This document shows, in pieces, positions 1 to 5,533 of a stretch of 5,675 nucleotides of DNA; within the stretch, counting starts at the first letter, position 1, and every line of letters begins with the position of its first letter. Position numbers and translations under genes: made by a program. A model generated the notes under the pieces. That model ran no database searches. It saw nothing but the letters and a program-made list of their open reading frames with translations, and had not been told where the DNA came from. The stretch lies in NCBI GenBank assembly GCA_900553245.1, contig USCP01000128.1:1-5675 (forward strand), written 5' to 3'. This DNA comes from an uncultured Peptococcaceae bacterium. Its GTDB lineage: Bacteria > Bacillota > Peptococcia > Peptococcales > Peptococcaceae.

Positions 1-692
1 GTAACGGGCACGGCCAAAAAAGGGCCTCTGCCATCGTCAAGGCCGCCTGTGACACCGCTCATGCCTTGGGCTATCCGGTGGCTGCTCACACAGAAAGTCC
101 GGAAGGGGTCAAGGTCGCCCTCCAAGGCGGTGTAGACACCATTGAGCATGGCGCGCTGCCGGATAAAGAAATGCTCGACCTGTTTAAAGCCCACGGTGCC
201 AGCGATATTTGCACCCTTTCTCCGGCGTTGCCTTATGTCTACATGGACTCCAAGGAAACGGGCTTGGGTGAGCTCGGACGTAAAAACGGCGCCATTGTCT
301 TTCACGGTATTGTGGAATGTGCCAAGGCTTGCCTCAAGGAAGGGATTCCGGTGGGACTCGGCACCGATACCGGCTGCCCATTTGTAGCGCCGTACGACAT
401 GTGGCGTGAAGTCTACTATTTTGCCAAATTCTGCGACGTGACACCGACCTTCGCCCTACACACCGCCACCAAAATCAATGCCGATATTTTGGGCATCGGC
501 ACCATTACAGGTACCATCGAAGCAGGCAAGCATGCAGACTTTATCGTTTGCGACACCAACCCGCTTTATGACCTCACCACCCTTCGCCAACCAACCATGG
601 TTTGTGCCAACGGTCGCCTCATCACAAAACCAAAGGTGCACCGCATCAAAAGCATCGACCGTGCCCTGGATGCCCTTCTTCCTCGTCTATAA
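1..692 (+). CDS. Amidohydrolase, imidazolonepropionase-like, 3' part (5' end outside window)
   Basis: This is the C-terminal part of a metal-dependent hydrolase of the amidohydrolase superfamily. The reading frame is open from base 3, so the start lies outside the window. A TTG at 66 falls inside the conserved fold and is not a credible start. Visible motifs in order are VAAHT (His codon at 87), a metal-ligand position; DTIEHG (His codon at 147), the second His ligand; and GLGTDTG (Asp codon at 366), the catalytic/metal Asp near the end of the barrel. Then comes the typical C-terminal return to the small beta-sandwich: ALHTATKINADILG, GTIEAGKHADFIV and a final VCANGRLI strand. Members of this family cleave cyclic amides, imidazolones or Xaa-Pro-type peptides; the substrate cannot be read from this fragment. 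The protein is presumably cytoplasmic, with no membrane segment in the visible part. The gene ends five bases before a strong terminator, so it is the last gene of its transcript. Family assignment is firm, substrate unknown. Confidence 0.9.
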   Translation, partial: NGHGQKRASAIVKAACDTAHALGYPVAAHTESPEGVKVALQGGVDTIEHGALPDKEMLDLFKAHGASDICTLSPALPYVYMDSKETGLGELGRKNGAIVFHGIVECAKACLKEGIPVGLGTDTGCPFVAPYDMWREVYYFAKFCDVTPTFALHTATKINADILGIGTITGTIEAGKHADFIVCDTNPLYDLTTLRQPTMVCANGRLITKPKVHRIKSIDRALDALLPRL

Positions 693-696
693 ACAC

Positions 697-732
697 AAAA
701 ATTGCCTCACGCCACTGCTTGAGGCAATTTTT
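697..732. terminator. Bidirectional Rho-independent terminator
   Basis: A perfect 13-bp inverted repeat (697-709 with 720-732) surrounds a 10-nt loop. The core is TTGCCTCA/TGAGGCAA, with A-runs on the left arm and T-runs on the right, so it has a U-tract in either direction. It lies between the convergent amidohydrolase (stop at 692) and PspC gene (stop at 738) and can serve both. Confidence 0.9.
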
Positions 733-737
733 TCATC

Positions 738-938
738 TTATTCATAGCGGGTCGGTGCACAAGGAATAACGATCATCCCGACAATATACGCAGGAATCCC
801 TGCGCCACCGGTAGCAAAGGTCAAAAAGACCCAGCCCAAACGCACCAGCGTCGGGTCGACATCAAAATACTCCGCCAGCCCACCACAGACACCGTTAATC
901 ATCTTTTCCGTGTTACTTTTGTAGAGTCTTTTTTTCAT
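738..938 (-). CDS. PspC-domain small membrane protein
   Basis: This 66-aa protein consists almost entirely of one PspC domain. It opens with KKRLYKS, followed by the signature INGVCGGLAEYFDVDPTLVR (residues 14-33). A single hydrophobic membrane segment follows (about residues 34-59, LGWVFLTF...AYIVGMIVIP), then a short polar tail. PspC-domain proteins are inner-membrane proteins. In enterobacteria PspC belongs to the phage-shock envelope-stress response, while stand-alone short versions in Bacillota are mostly uncharacterised. I chose the ATG at 938. The frame extends to a GTG at 962, but homologous domains begin at KKRLY and the Shine-Dalgarno-like AAAGGAG (950-956) and TGGAG (943-947) lie between the two. 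Their spacings of 11 and 4 nt are both off the usual 5-9. The gene follows the patatin gene by 26 bp on the same strand with no terminator between, so co-transcription is likely. Confidence 0.88.
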   Translation of the reverse strand: MKKRLYKSNTEKMINGVCGGLAEYFDVDPTLVRLGWVFLTFATGGAGIPAYIVGMIVIPCAPTRYE

Positions 939-964
939 TGCGCTCCACGCTCCTTTACACACAC

Positions 965-1810
965 CTATGCTTGCTTCATAAATTCTCGAATCAAATGCCC
1001 ATCCATATAGCCCTTCAAGTATAGCTTCTCAAGGGAATCCTTTTCACGCTTCAAGGTATCCACCCCACAGGTGTCATCCGGCGCCACAATGAGCACCTTG
1101 CCTTCTTCTTGGTACATCTTTGCCAACGCCACCCCGCCATTGTATTTTTCCACACGATGACGCACCGCCTCTGCCAAGACCGGCATGCTACGTTGCAAAC
1201 GCAATGCCAACGCATCCTCCGGCAACGGATTGAGCAAAACATCTGCCGGACGGGTGAGCACCAATACCACCTTGTCACAGCCACATTCAAAGGCCTTCGC
1301 AATCGGTACTGGATCACTGATTGCCCCGTCAAAATAGGTCACGCCGTTTAAGGTACAAGGGCTGCATACATAAGGAATAGACCCCGAAGCGCGACAGATT
1401 TCATAATCGTTTTGGTGAATATCTCGCTTATCAAAATAACGTGGCTCTCCGGTGGCACCGTTGGTCGCCACCACAATCACTTCCATTGGATTGTCACGCA
1501 AGGCCGGATAATTGAGCGGACATTCCCCATCTTCATTGCTAAGCGTGCTACTCACATACTCCATATCCACCAAGGCTCTTTTTTCAAGGAGATTTTGAAC
1601 GCCAATGTACTCTTTTCGAAGGGCGTATTCCGTATAAAACTTGCGGTCACGTTCTCGTTGCCCTGCGGCAAAGGCCACCATATTGGCACTACCCGCGCTA
1701 ATGCCAATCCCCACATCAAAGGTCAACTCGTGGTCCAAACAATAGTCAAACACCCCCGCTGCATACACGCCGCGGAAGCCGCCCCCTACATCAATAATAC
1801 CTGTCTTCAT
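965..1810 (-). CDS. Patatin-like phospholipase (YjjU-like)
   Basis: This 281-aa serine lipid acyl hydrolase of the patatin family has a complete catalytic set. The oxyanion-hole glycines are in DVGGGFRGVYAAGV (residues 7-20). The nucleophile elbow is G36-I-S38-A-G40 with Ser38 as nucleophile. The dyad Asp161 is in FDGA (160-163), and the RASGSIPY segment before it is typical of the family. The C-terminal 100 residues are charged and helical, as in the group that includes E. coli YjjU. There is no signal peptide and the oxyanion motif lies at the very N-terminus, so the enzyme is probably cytosolic or membrane-associated from inside. The family hydrolyses acyl ester bonds of phospholipids or related lipids; the true substrate is unknown. 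The ATG at 1810 is the only sensible start, because an in-frame TGA lies two codons upstream and the GGG motif begins at residue 9. Its ribosome binding site is odd (see findings). The small PspC gene follows downstream. Confidence 0.92.
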   Translation of the reverse strand: MKTGIIDVGGGFRGVYAAGVFDYCLDHELTFDVGIGISAGSANMVAFAAGQRERDRKFYTEYALRKEYIGVQNLLEKRALVDMEYVSSTLSNEDGECPLNYPALRDNPMEVIVVATNGATGEPRYFDKRDIHQNDYEICRASGSIPYVCSPCTLNGVTYFDGAISDPVPIAKAFECGCDKVVLVLTRPADVLLNPLPEDALALRLQRSMPVLAEAVRHRVEKYNGGVALAKMYQEEGKVLIVAPDDTCGVDTLKREKDSLEKLYLKGYMDGHLIREFMKQA

Positions 1811-1842
1811 TCCTTTTCACCGGGGAATCCCCCTCTTCCTTT
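1811..1842 (-). promoter_or_regulatory. Unusual translation-initiation region of the patatin gene
   Basis: On the minus strand AAAAGGA touches the ATG directly (spacing 0), too close for a normal Shine-Dalgarno pairing. The next candidate, AAAGGAAG (1835-1842), is 24 nt from the start codon. Between them lies GGGGATTCCCC, a small 4-bp hairpin with a 3-nt loop that could bring the upstream site closer. This may mean weak or controlled translation. Confidence 0.4.
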
Positions 1843-1865
1843 CTAAACAAAACTCACTTATATTC

Positions 1866-1893
1866 ATTGTACCACACACAGTTTCCCACGCAA
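1866..1893 (-). promoter_or_regulatory. Probable sigma-A promoter of the patatin-PspC genes (extended -10)
   Basis: Read on the minus strand, the -35-like TTGCGT (1888-1893), a 16-nt spacer and the -10 box TACAAT (1866-1871) are preceded by TGG (1872-1874), which fits the TGn extended -10. Transcription would start near 1859, giving a leader of about 48 nt before the ATG at 1810. The -35 matches the consensus at only three positions, which the extended -10 could compensate. Confidence 0.65.
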
Positions 1894-1954
1894 CGTGTAG
1901 ACCGCATTGTTACAAACTCAAAGAAAATGCGTCCCCTCAGACGCGCCCCTTTAA

Positions 1955-1993
1955 CAGCCAAAAGCCATGTCACGCTGACATGGCTTTTGGCTG
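1955..1993. repeat. Perfect 18-bp hairpin with 3-nt loop, possible weak bidirectional terminator
   Basis: The arms 1955-1972 and 1976-1993 are perfectly complementary (CAGCCAAAAGCCATGTCA on the left) around the loop CGC. The inner GCCATGTCA/TGACATGGC followed by TTTT resembles a terminator, but the T-run is only four bases long and is paired with the A-run inside the stem. No U-tract follows the full stem on either strand. A smaller stem GCGTC/GACGC (1929-1933 with 1940-1944) stands beside it. The stem could end a minus-strand RNA made from the segment to its right, be a processing or protein-binding site, or insulate the patatin promoter. Confidence 0.6.
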
Positions 1994-2089
1994 AGTGTGT
2001 GTATGTCTTTCAAGAAAAATGTCACTAAGAGTATGTGTCTTTACGAAACGACGGCCACCGGGAAATTGTCCGTCCTCACGTTCGGAGAT

Positions 2090-2217
2090 GGATGACATCG
2101 GCCCACGAAAAATCGCACCGTCTGTGCCACTTTCGCCTTTTCAGGTTCGCTTGTCGTCCACCATGACAAGCGCCCTTCAAAGAAGCCTGAGGTTATCCTA
2201 CCACCAACCGCCCATCC
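2090..2217. ncRNA. Candidate structured RNA (family and strand undetermined)
   Basis: Several nested inverted repeats lie in non-coding DNA. The outer pair is GGATG (2090-2094) with CATCC (2213-2217), extended by GGC/GCC. Inside is a stem CGAAA...TTTCG that itself contains GCAC/GTGC. Next to it is a three-way-junction-like unit: TCAGG (2141-2145) pairing CCTGA (2186-2190), enclosing CGCTTGTC/GACAAGCG (2148-2155 with 2165-2172) and CTTC/GAAG. I compared it by eye with tmRNA, RNase P, SRP RNA, 6S, T-box and common riboswitch signatures and recognise none. No convincing promoter or terminator fixes the strand. The structure is read by eye and unscored, so this is a candidate only. Confidence 0.3.
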
Positions 2218-2219
2218 TT

Positions 2220-2262
2220 GCGTCCCAAATACTATTTTTTCTTGTAATATATTTTGGAACGC
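2220..2262. repeat. Imperfect 10-bp inverted repeat around an AT-rich spacer
   Basis: GCGTCCCAAA (2220-2229) faces TTTGGAACGC (2253-2262). There is one non-Watson-Crick position, which is a G-U wobble if transcribed on the minus strand and a C-A mismatch on the plus strand. The 23-nt spacer is very AT-rich. It could be a binding site for a dimeric protein or the base of an RNA hairpin; nothing further can be said. Confidence 0.4.
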
Positions 2263-2292
2263 AGGTTTTCCCAGTCTTTACTCATTTTTTGA

Positions 2293-2321
2293 TTGCAAAC
2301 GAGAAAAATATGCACTAAAAT
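2293..2321 (+). promoter_or_regulatory. Sigma-A promoter of the Mga-type regulator gene
   Basis: TTGCAA (2293-2298), a 17-nt spacer and TAAAAT (2316-2321) match the housekeeping consensus at four and five of six positions with ideal spacing. A T-rich tract (2285-2290) sits just upstream. Transcription would begin near 2328, leaving a leader of roughly 48 nt before the ATG at 2376. Confidence 0.75.
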
Positions 2322-2322
2322 A

Positions 2323-2337
2323 TCGGTAATTAACCGA
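2323..2337. promoter_or_regulatory. Dyad over the predicted transcription start, possible operator
   Basis: TCGGT (2323-2327) and ACCGA (2333-2337) are perfect inverted half-sites around AATTA. The dyad begins two bases after the -10 box and covers the likely start point. This is a position where a bound dimer would block transcription, possibly the regulator itself or another factor. Only the symmetry and position are seen; the binder is inferred. Confidence 0.4.
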
Positions 2338-2375
2338 CCATAACCCTCTCGGCATAAAGAAAAGAAGGAATTTGC

Positions 2376-3881
2376 ATGTTAGACAATTTTTTAGAAGCCA
2401 ATTTACAGCACAAGCTCAAGCTCCTCTCCGTACTCCATACCAATCATGTGATTGACCAACATGCCTTAGAGCACATCTTGGACCTTGGACCGACCGCGAC
2501 TCGTACCCTCGTTGAAGAAATCAACGATGCCACCCAAGGCATGGCAAGCATCCACACCACACCGGACACTGTCACCCTTTACACCGAAGAGGGCGTCTAC
2601 TTCTTCCATCTCTTCCGCGCCATCTGCAAACAATCGAGCGTGCTCCGCTGCCTACGCTTTTTGCTTTTGAACGACAACCATCGTCCCTTCTCGCGCTTTA
2701 TCGAAGACGCCTACCTCACAAAATCCAGCGCCTACCGCGCCCGCCAAGCCTGTGTGGACTACCTCCACTGCATCGGGCTTGAAATTGAAAACAATGGCGT
2801 CATCGGGCGTGAATATCGCATTCGTTTTTTGATGGGGCTTTTACACTACAAATACGGCATCGATTGCTACGACATCACCGCCGAGGATCTGCGCATCGTG
2901 CGCCGCTTCATCCTTGCCACCAATCACGTTGTCGATGCAGAATACCTCGAACAAACAGAAAACGAATACGGCTACTTTGAATACCTTCTCACCCTCGCAT
3001 GGAAACGCAAGGACCATCCCCTGTCTCCGGTGCTCTCCGACCAACTTGATGCCCTCAAAGAACTCTTTCTCTTTGACGCTATCAAAGACGCCGTGCAACA
3101 ACACCTCACCCCTGCCCTCTCCTGCCAATTGAACGCCCTCGACTTGGATTACATCTATCTTGTATTTTGCTGCACCAACAATTGCCTCTTCCAAGACCGC
3201 TGGGACGACGATGCCACCAAGGCCGTCACTGACATCGTCTTTGCCGACCCTGCCTTTTCCGACCTTCTCCGTCGCATCGGCGACCGCTTTGGCAAGGAAG
3301 TGGCAGAATCCCACGCCCTCCGCGCCGCCTTGGTCTACTTCTACAAAAAATGCCTGCTTGAGCTGCAATGCATCATTCCCGACAAAAACTTCTTTGTCGA
3401 TACCCCTCAACAACCCCTGAGCAAGGCCTTTTTACAATACCTCACCGACTTCTTGAACGATTGGCGCGAAGCCAACCACATCCAATACCGCCTCGACAGC
3501 AACCACCTCATCTTCCTCTCCTTACAAATCGAGTACATTCTCAGACAAACCCTACCACCGGTACCGGTCTACATCCTCTCTGACCTCTTTGTCGATTTGG
3601 ACGTTCTCGCGCTACACCTGAGTCGCCAAGTCTCTGACAAACGCATCGACATCCACACCTTCCTCTTAAACGGCGAAGACCATCGCACCCTCACCACCCT
3701 CGAAAATTGCGTCGTCATCGCCCACAAAAAATTTGAAGGCATCCTCACCCGCATGGGCATTGCAGCCCACAACACCCTCATTCCAATCACTGCCGAACTC
3801 AACAACGACGAACGCGCCGCCATCAACCTCGCCATCAACCACTACGACGACGCCCATTTTGCTGCCCTCATTGGCGAATAA
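2376..3881 (+). CDS. Mga-family helix-turn-helix transcription regulator (PRD/EIIB-like architecture)
   Basis: This 501-aa protein has the architecture of Mga/AtxA/PRD-type regulators. An N-terminal winged-helix-like region lies at about residues 14-50. The Mga helix-turn-helix is at about 86-152, with the family pattern FSRFIEDAYLTKSSAYRARQ followed by a segment ending in GREYRIR (144-150). A long all-helical middle (about 165-390) corresponds to the PRD-like region. The C-terminal alpha/beta part (about 395-470, starting PVPVYILSDLF) resembles a PTS EIIB domain. In that part I see no Cys in the usual EIIB phosphocysteine loop, so phosphorylation there is unlikely. Such proteins bind DNA and control virulence or sugar-use genes in Bacillota; the target here is unknown. 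The ATG at 2376 has GAAGGA (2364-2369) at 6-nt spacing and its own promoter. The gene stands alone and ends three bases before a terminator. It contains neither a transmembrane segment nor a signal peptide. Confidence 0.85.
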   Translation: MLDNFLEANLQHKLKLLSVLHTNHVIDQHALEHILDLGPTATRTLVEEINDATQGMASIHTTPDTVTLYTEEGVYFFHLFRAICKQSSVLRCLRFLLLNDNHRPFSRFIEDAYLTKSSAYRARQACVDYLHCIGLEIENNGVIGREYRIRFLMGLLHYKYGIDCYDITAEDLRIVRRFILATNHVVDAEYLEQTENEYGYFEYLLTLAWKRKDHPLSPVLSDQLDALKELFLFDAIKDAVQQHLTPALSCQLNALDLDYIYLVFCCTNNCLFQDRWDDDATKAVTDIVFADPAFSDLLRRIGDRFGKEVAESHALRAALVYFYKKCLLELQCIIPDKNFFVDTPQQPLSKAFLQYLTDFLNDWREANHIQYRLDSNHLIFLSLQIEYILRQTLPPVPVYILSDLFVDLDVLALHLSRQVSDKRIDIHTFLLNGEDHRTLTTLENCVVIAHKKFEGILTRMGIAAHNTLIPITAELNNDERAAINLAINHYDDAHFAALIGE

Positions 3882-3884
3882 AAC

Positions 3885-3972
3885 AAAAAGTCCTGTCAGA
3901 CACTTGATATGTACCCTCTCTACTGGATGTCCAGTAAAGAGGGTACATATCAACACTCCGACAGGACTTTTT
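3885..3972. terminator. Bidirectional terminator whose loop holds a palindromic insertion
   Basis: The outer arms 3885-3897 and 3960-3972 form a perfect 13-bp stem (AAAAAGTCCTGTC with GACAGGACTTTTT), with T-runs in both directions. It sits between the convergent regulator (stop at 3881) and dehydrogenase (stop at 3979) and is placed exactly as a shared terminator. Removing the inner palindrome and one CAC copy leaves a normal terminator with a 9-nt loop. Confidence 0.85.
3904..3953. mobile_element. MITE-like 50-bp palindrome with 3-bp direct repeats
   Basis: The arms are 3904-3919 with 3938-3953 (16 bp perfect, starting TTGATATGTACC), one C/A mismatch, then TACTGGA/TCCAGTA (3921-3927 with 3930-3936) around a TG centre. 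It is flanked by CAC at 3901-3903 and CAC at 3954-3956, consistent with a 3-bp target duplication. It has no coding capacity, so it would need a transposase supplied from elsewhere. It could instead be a REP-like element or simply part of a compound hairpin. No source IS family is identified. Confidence 0.5.
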
Positions 3973-3978
3973 ATATGC

Positions 3979-5013
3979 TTAGCACTCGATGGCGACCTTA
4001 ATCACACCATCGCGCTTGTTTTCAAAAAGATCATAGGCCTCTGCAATCTGCGCCAGCGGATACGTGTGGGTAAGAAGGGGCTCGGTGTCGAGCTTGCCTT
4101 GAGCAATCAATGCCAAGGTCTCTTCGCAATCGCAGCCATCCACACCACCGGTTTTGAAAGTGAGGTTCTTGCCGTACATCTCAGGAAGGGGCAAGGTTTG
4201 CGCCGCATCATAAAGCGCCACCACCGTCACCACCGCATTTGGACGCGCACATTCCCACGCCAAACGGAAGGTGGACGCCGCCCCTGCCACCTCTAACACC
4301 ACATCGGCACCACCGTGGTCACTGTGTGCCTGCACAAAATCGACACAATCTTCCGGCGCCACCGTAAGCACCTCCGGATAATGGGCGCGGACAAAAGCCA
4401 CACGCGCCGCATCCTTTTCGCAGACAATGATGCGCTTTGGGTGCTTGAGCATCACACTAAGGAGCGTGCAAATCCCCGTTGGACCGGCACCGATAATAAG
4501 CACAGTGTCGTCCTCGGTAATCTCAGAAATACGCGCCGCCCAATAGCCTGTCGCGAGCACGTCCCCCACCAAGAGCGCTTGGCGGTCACTCACACCATCG
4601 GGAATCTTATTTAAGCCCTGGTCCGCAAAGGGCACACGCACATATTCCGCCTGCCCACCGTCAATGCGACACCCCAGCGCCCAGCCACCGTTGTCGTCGG
4701 TGCAATTGTTGACAAAGCCCTTCTTGCAAAAAAAGCACTCACCACAGAAGGTTTCCACATTCACCGTCACACGATCCCCCGGCTGCACATGGGTCACGCC
4801 ACTGCCCACTTCCTCGACCACGCCGACCATCTCATGGCCCACCGTAATCCCAGGCACCGCCCGCGGCACACTCCCATGCTTGATGTGCAAATCGCTCGAG
4901 CAAATACTTGCCAACGTCACCTTCACAATCGCATCCCGCGGATGCAACAACACAGGCCTTGGCTTTTCAACAAGTTCAAACTGCCCTTCGGACACATAGG
5001 TATAGGTTTGCAT
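3979..5013 (-). CDS. Zinc-dependent alcohol dehydrogenase, medium-chain (MDR) family
   Basis: This 344-aa cytoplasmic NAD(P)-dependent oxidoreductase is of normal length for the family. Catalytic-zinc ligands are Cys38 (ICSSD), His60-Glu61 (GHE) and Asp151 (GDVLATG). The last replaces the Cys of classical liver-type ADH, as in the secondary-alcohol dehydrogenases of Thermoanaerobacter and their relatives. The four structural-zinc cysteines are present (Cys90, 93, 96, 104). The Rossmann motif is G175-A-G-P-T-G180, and Glu199 at the end of the second strand favours NAD over NADP. The reaction is interconversion of an alcohol or polyol and a carbonyl compound; the substrate is unknown, and sorbitol/threonine-type or secondary alcohols are all possible. 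The ATG at 5013 has AAAGGAG (5021-5027) at 7-nt spacing. The SWIM gene ends 55 bp upstream on the same strand with no terminator between. I see no convincing private promoter, so read-through is plausible. The gene ends at the shared compound terminator. Confidence 0.92.
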   Translation of the reverse strand: MQTYTYVSEGQFELVEKPRPVLLHPRDAIVKVTLASICSSDLHIKHGSVPRAVPGITVGHEMVGVVEEVGSGVTHVQPGDRVTVNVETFCGECFFCKKGFVNNCTDDNGGWALGCRIDGGQAEYVRVPFADQGLNKIPDGVSDRQALLVGDVLATGYWAARISEITEDDTVLIIGAGPTGICTLLSVMLKHPKRIIVCEKDAARVAFVRAHYPEVLTVAPEDCVDFVQAHSDHGGADVVLEVAGAASTFRLAWECARPNAVVTVVALYDAAQTLPLPEMYGKNLTFKTGGVDGCDCEETLALIAQGKLDTEPLLTHTYPLAQIAEAYDLFENKRDGVIKVAIEC

Positions 5014-5020
5014 GGATGGA

Positions 5021-5027
5021 CTCCTTT
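5021..5027 (-). promoter_or_regulatory. Ribosome binding site of the alcohol dehydrogenase
   Basis: AAAGGAG on the minus strand lies 7 nt from the ATG at 5013. It is a near-perfect Shine-Dalgarno sequence that fixes the start and suggests strong translation. Confidence 0.85.
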
Positions 5028-5068
5028 CTTATCATTCGCTATACGCCCCCTTGTACTTGCCGTTTTTA

Positions 5069-5500
5069 TTACCAATACTCCCATCTCTTCAACTCTTCAA
5101 TCTCAAGCAATGCTTCCAGAAGCTGCTCCTGCAATGCCTTCTTACTGAGACTTTTCACATAGCGTTCCAATTCTTCTTCGTGTAAACGCGCTTCCTCTTC
5201 CTCTTCTAACTCCGCTTCTTCCACCTCACGCAAAAAATCCTCAGCTTGCCATGGTTCTGCTGTGAAATATAACGCAATCATGTGCTTGCACACCACATAT
5301 CGCCCCTCTGCAAAGGGACAATCGCATTTAGACCGCTTAGGATGCGCCGTGTCGATGGTTACTTCATAAATCTTTCCTTCGTTTCCAGCAACACGCCCCT
5401 TGTAATGCGTCTCATCCAGCTTTTCCCATTCCAGCACCTTATGCTGCTCGTAATAATCCATCCCACGCCATATCGACTTCCCACTTGCAACATCAACCAT
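5069..5500 (-). CDS. SWIM zinc-finger protein with acidic coiled-coil tail
   Basis: This small protein (143 aa from the ATG at 5500) carries a SWIM-type zinc finger of the form CxC-x9-CxH, seen as KCDCPFAEG...VCKH about 59-73 residues from this start. Before it is the usual lead-in, RGMDYYEQHKV followed by beta strands (HYKGRVAG, KIYEVTI). The C-terminal third is strongly acidic and heptad-like (a run of Glu, then KALQEQLLEALLEIEEL), probably a coiled coil for self-association or partner binding. SWIM domains bind DNA or proteins and often accompany SNF2-type helicases; no helicase is visible here. The start is uncertain. The frame opens at a TTG at 5527 without a ribosome binding site. GGGAGG (minus strand, about 5515-5520) is 8 nt from a TTG at 5506 and 14 nt from the ATG at 5500. 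I chose the ATG because the family fold begins just after it. The function is unknown. Confidence 0.78.
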   Translation of the reverse strand: MVDVASGKSIWRGMDYYEQHKVLEWEKLDETHYKGRVAGNEGKIYEVTIDTAHPKRSKCDCPFAEGRYVVCKHMIALYFTAEPWQAEDFLREVEEAELEEEEEARLHEEELERYVKSLSKKALQEQLLEALLEIEELKRWEYW

Positions 5501-5533
5501 TCCCAAAAAAATCGCCTCCCATCTCAATAATGC

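Larger units (their letters stand above)
1811..2375. other. Non-coding intergenic region, rich in inverted repeats
   Basis: These 565 bases separate the divergently transcribed patatin and Mga-type genes. No credible protein gene is present. The one longer open frame (1995-2318, plus) has no ribosome binding site and a low-complexity, unstructured composition. The left part carries the patatin leader and promoter. The middle (1929-2262) carries several inverted repeats, listed separately. The right part (2263-2375) holds the regulator's promoter, a dyad and its ribosome binding site. The T-rich stretch just upstream of that promoter could act as an UP element. Confidence 0.75.

Noticed and set aside
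960..962. GTG start adding eight residues to the PspC protein
   Set aside because: The extra residues precede the conserved domain start and overlap the likely Shine-Dalgarno sites of the ATG at 938.
1412..1846. 144-aa open frame on the plus strand
   Set aside because: It is antisense to the patatin gene, which has complete catalytic motifs.
2211..2275. Possible c-di-GMP (GEMM) riboswitch on the minus strand, from GGGACGCAAGG and an upstream GGGAAAACC
   Set aside because: The two motifs are too far apart, the tetraloop-receptor and following helix are absent, and no gene start follows in the right position.
1995..2318. 107-aa open frame on the plus strand in the intergenic region
   Set aside because: The start is a GTG next to a hairpin with no ribosome binding site, the composition is unlike a folded protein, and it overlaps the inverted repeats and the regulator's promoter.
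2841..3413. 190-aa open frame on the minus strand
   Set aside because: It lies wholly inside the well-supported regulator gene. Its Val/Gly-rich composition is the mirror of that gene's C-ending codons, and no ribosome binding site is evident.
3885..3972. CRISPR-like or tandem repeat
   Set aside because: The repeats are inverted and nested, present once, with no spacer-repeat periodicity.
3733..4296. 187-aa open frame on the plus strand
   Set aside because: It crosses the end of the regulator, the compound terminator and the end of the dehydrogenase, with Thr/Pro-rich shadow composition.
5525..5527. TTG as start of the SWIM gene
   Set aside because: There is no ribosome binding site before it, and the GGGAGG site lies downstream of it, closer to the 5506 or 5500 starts.
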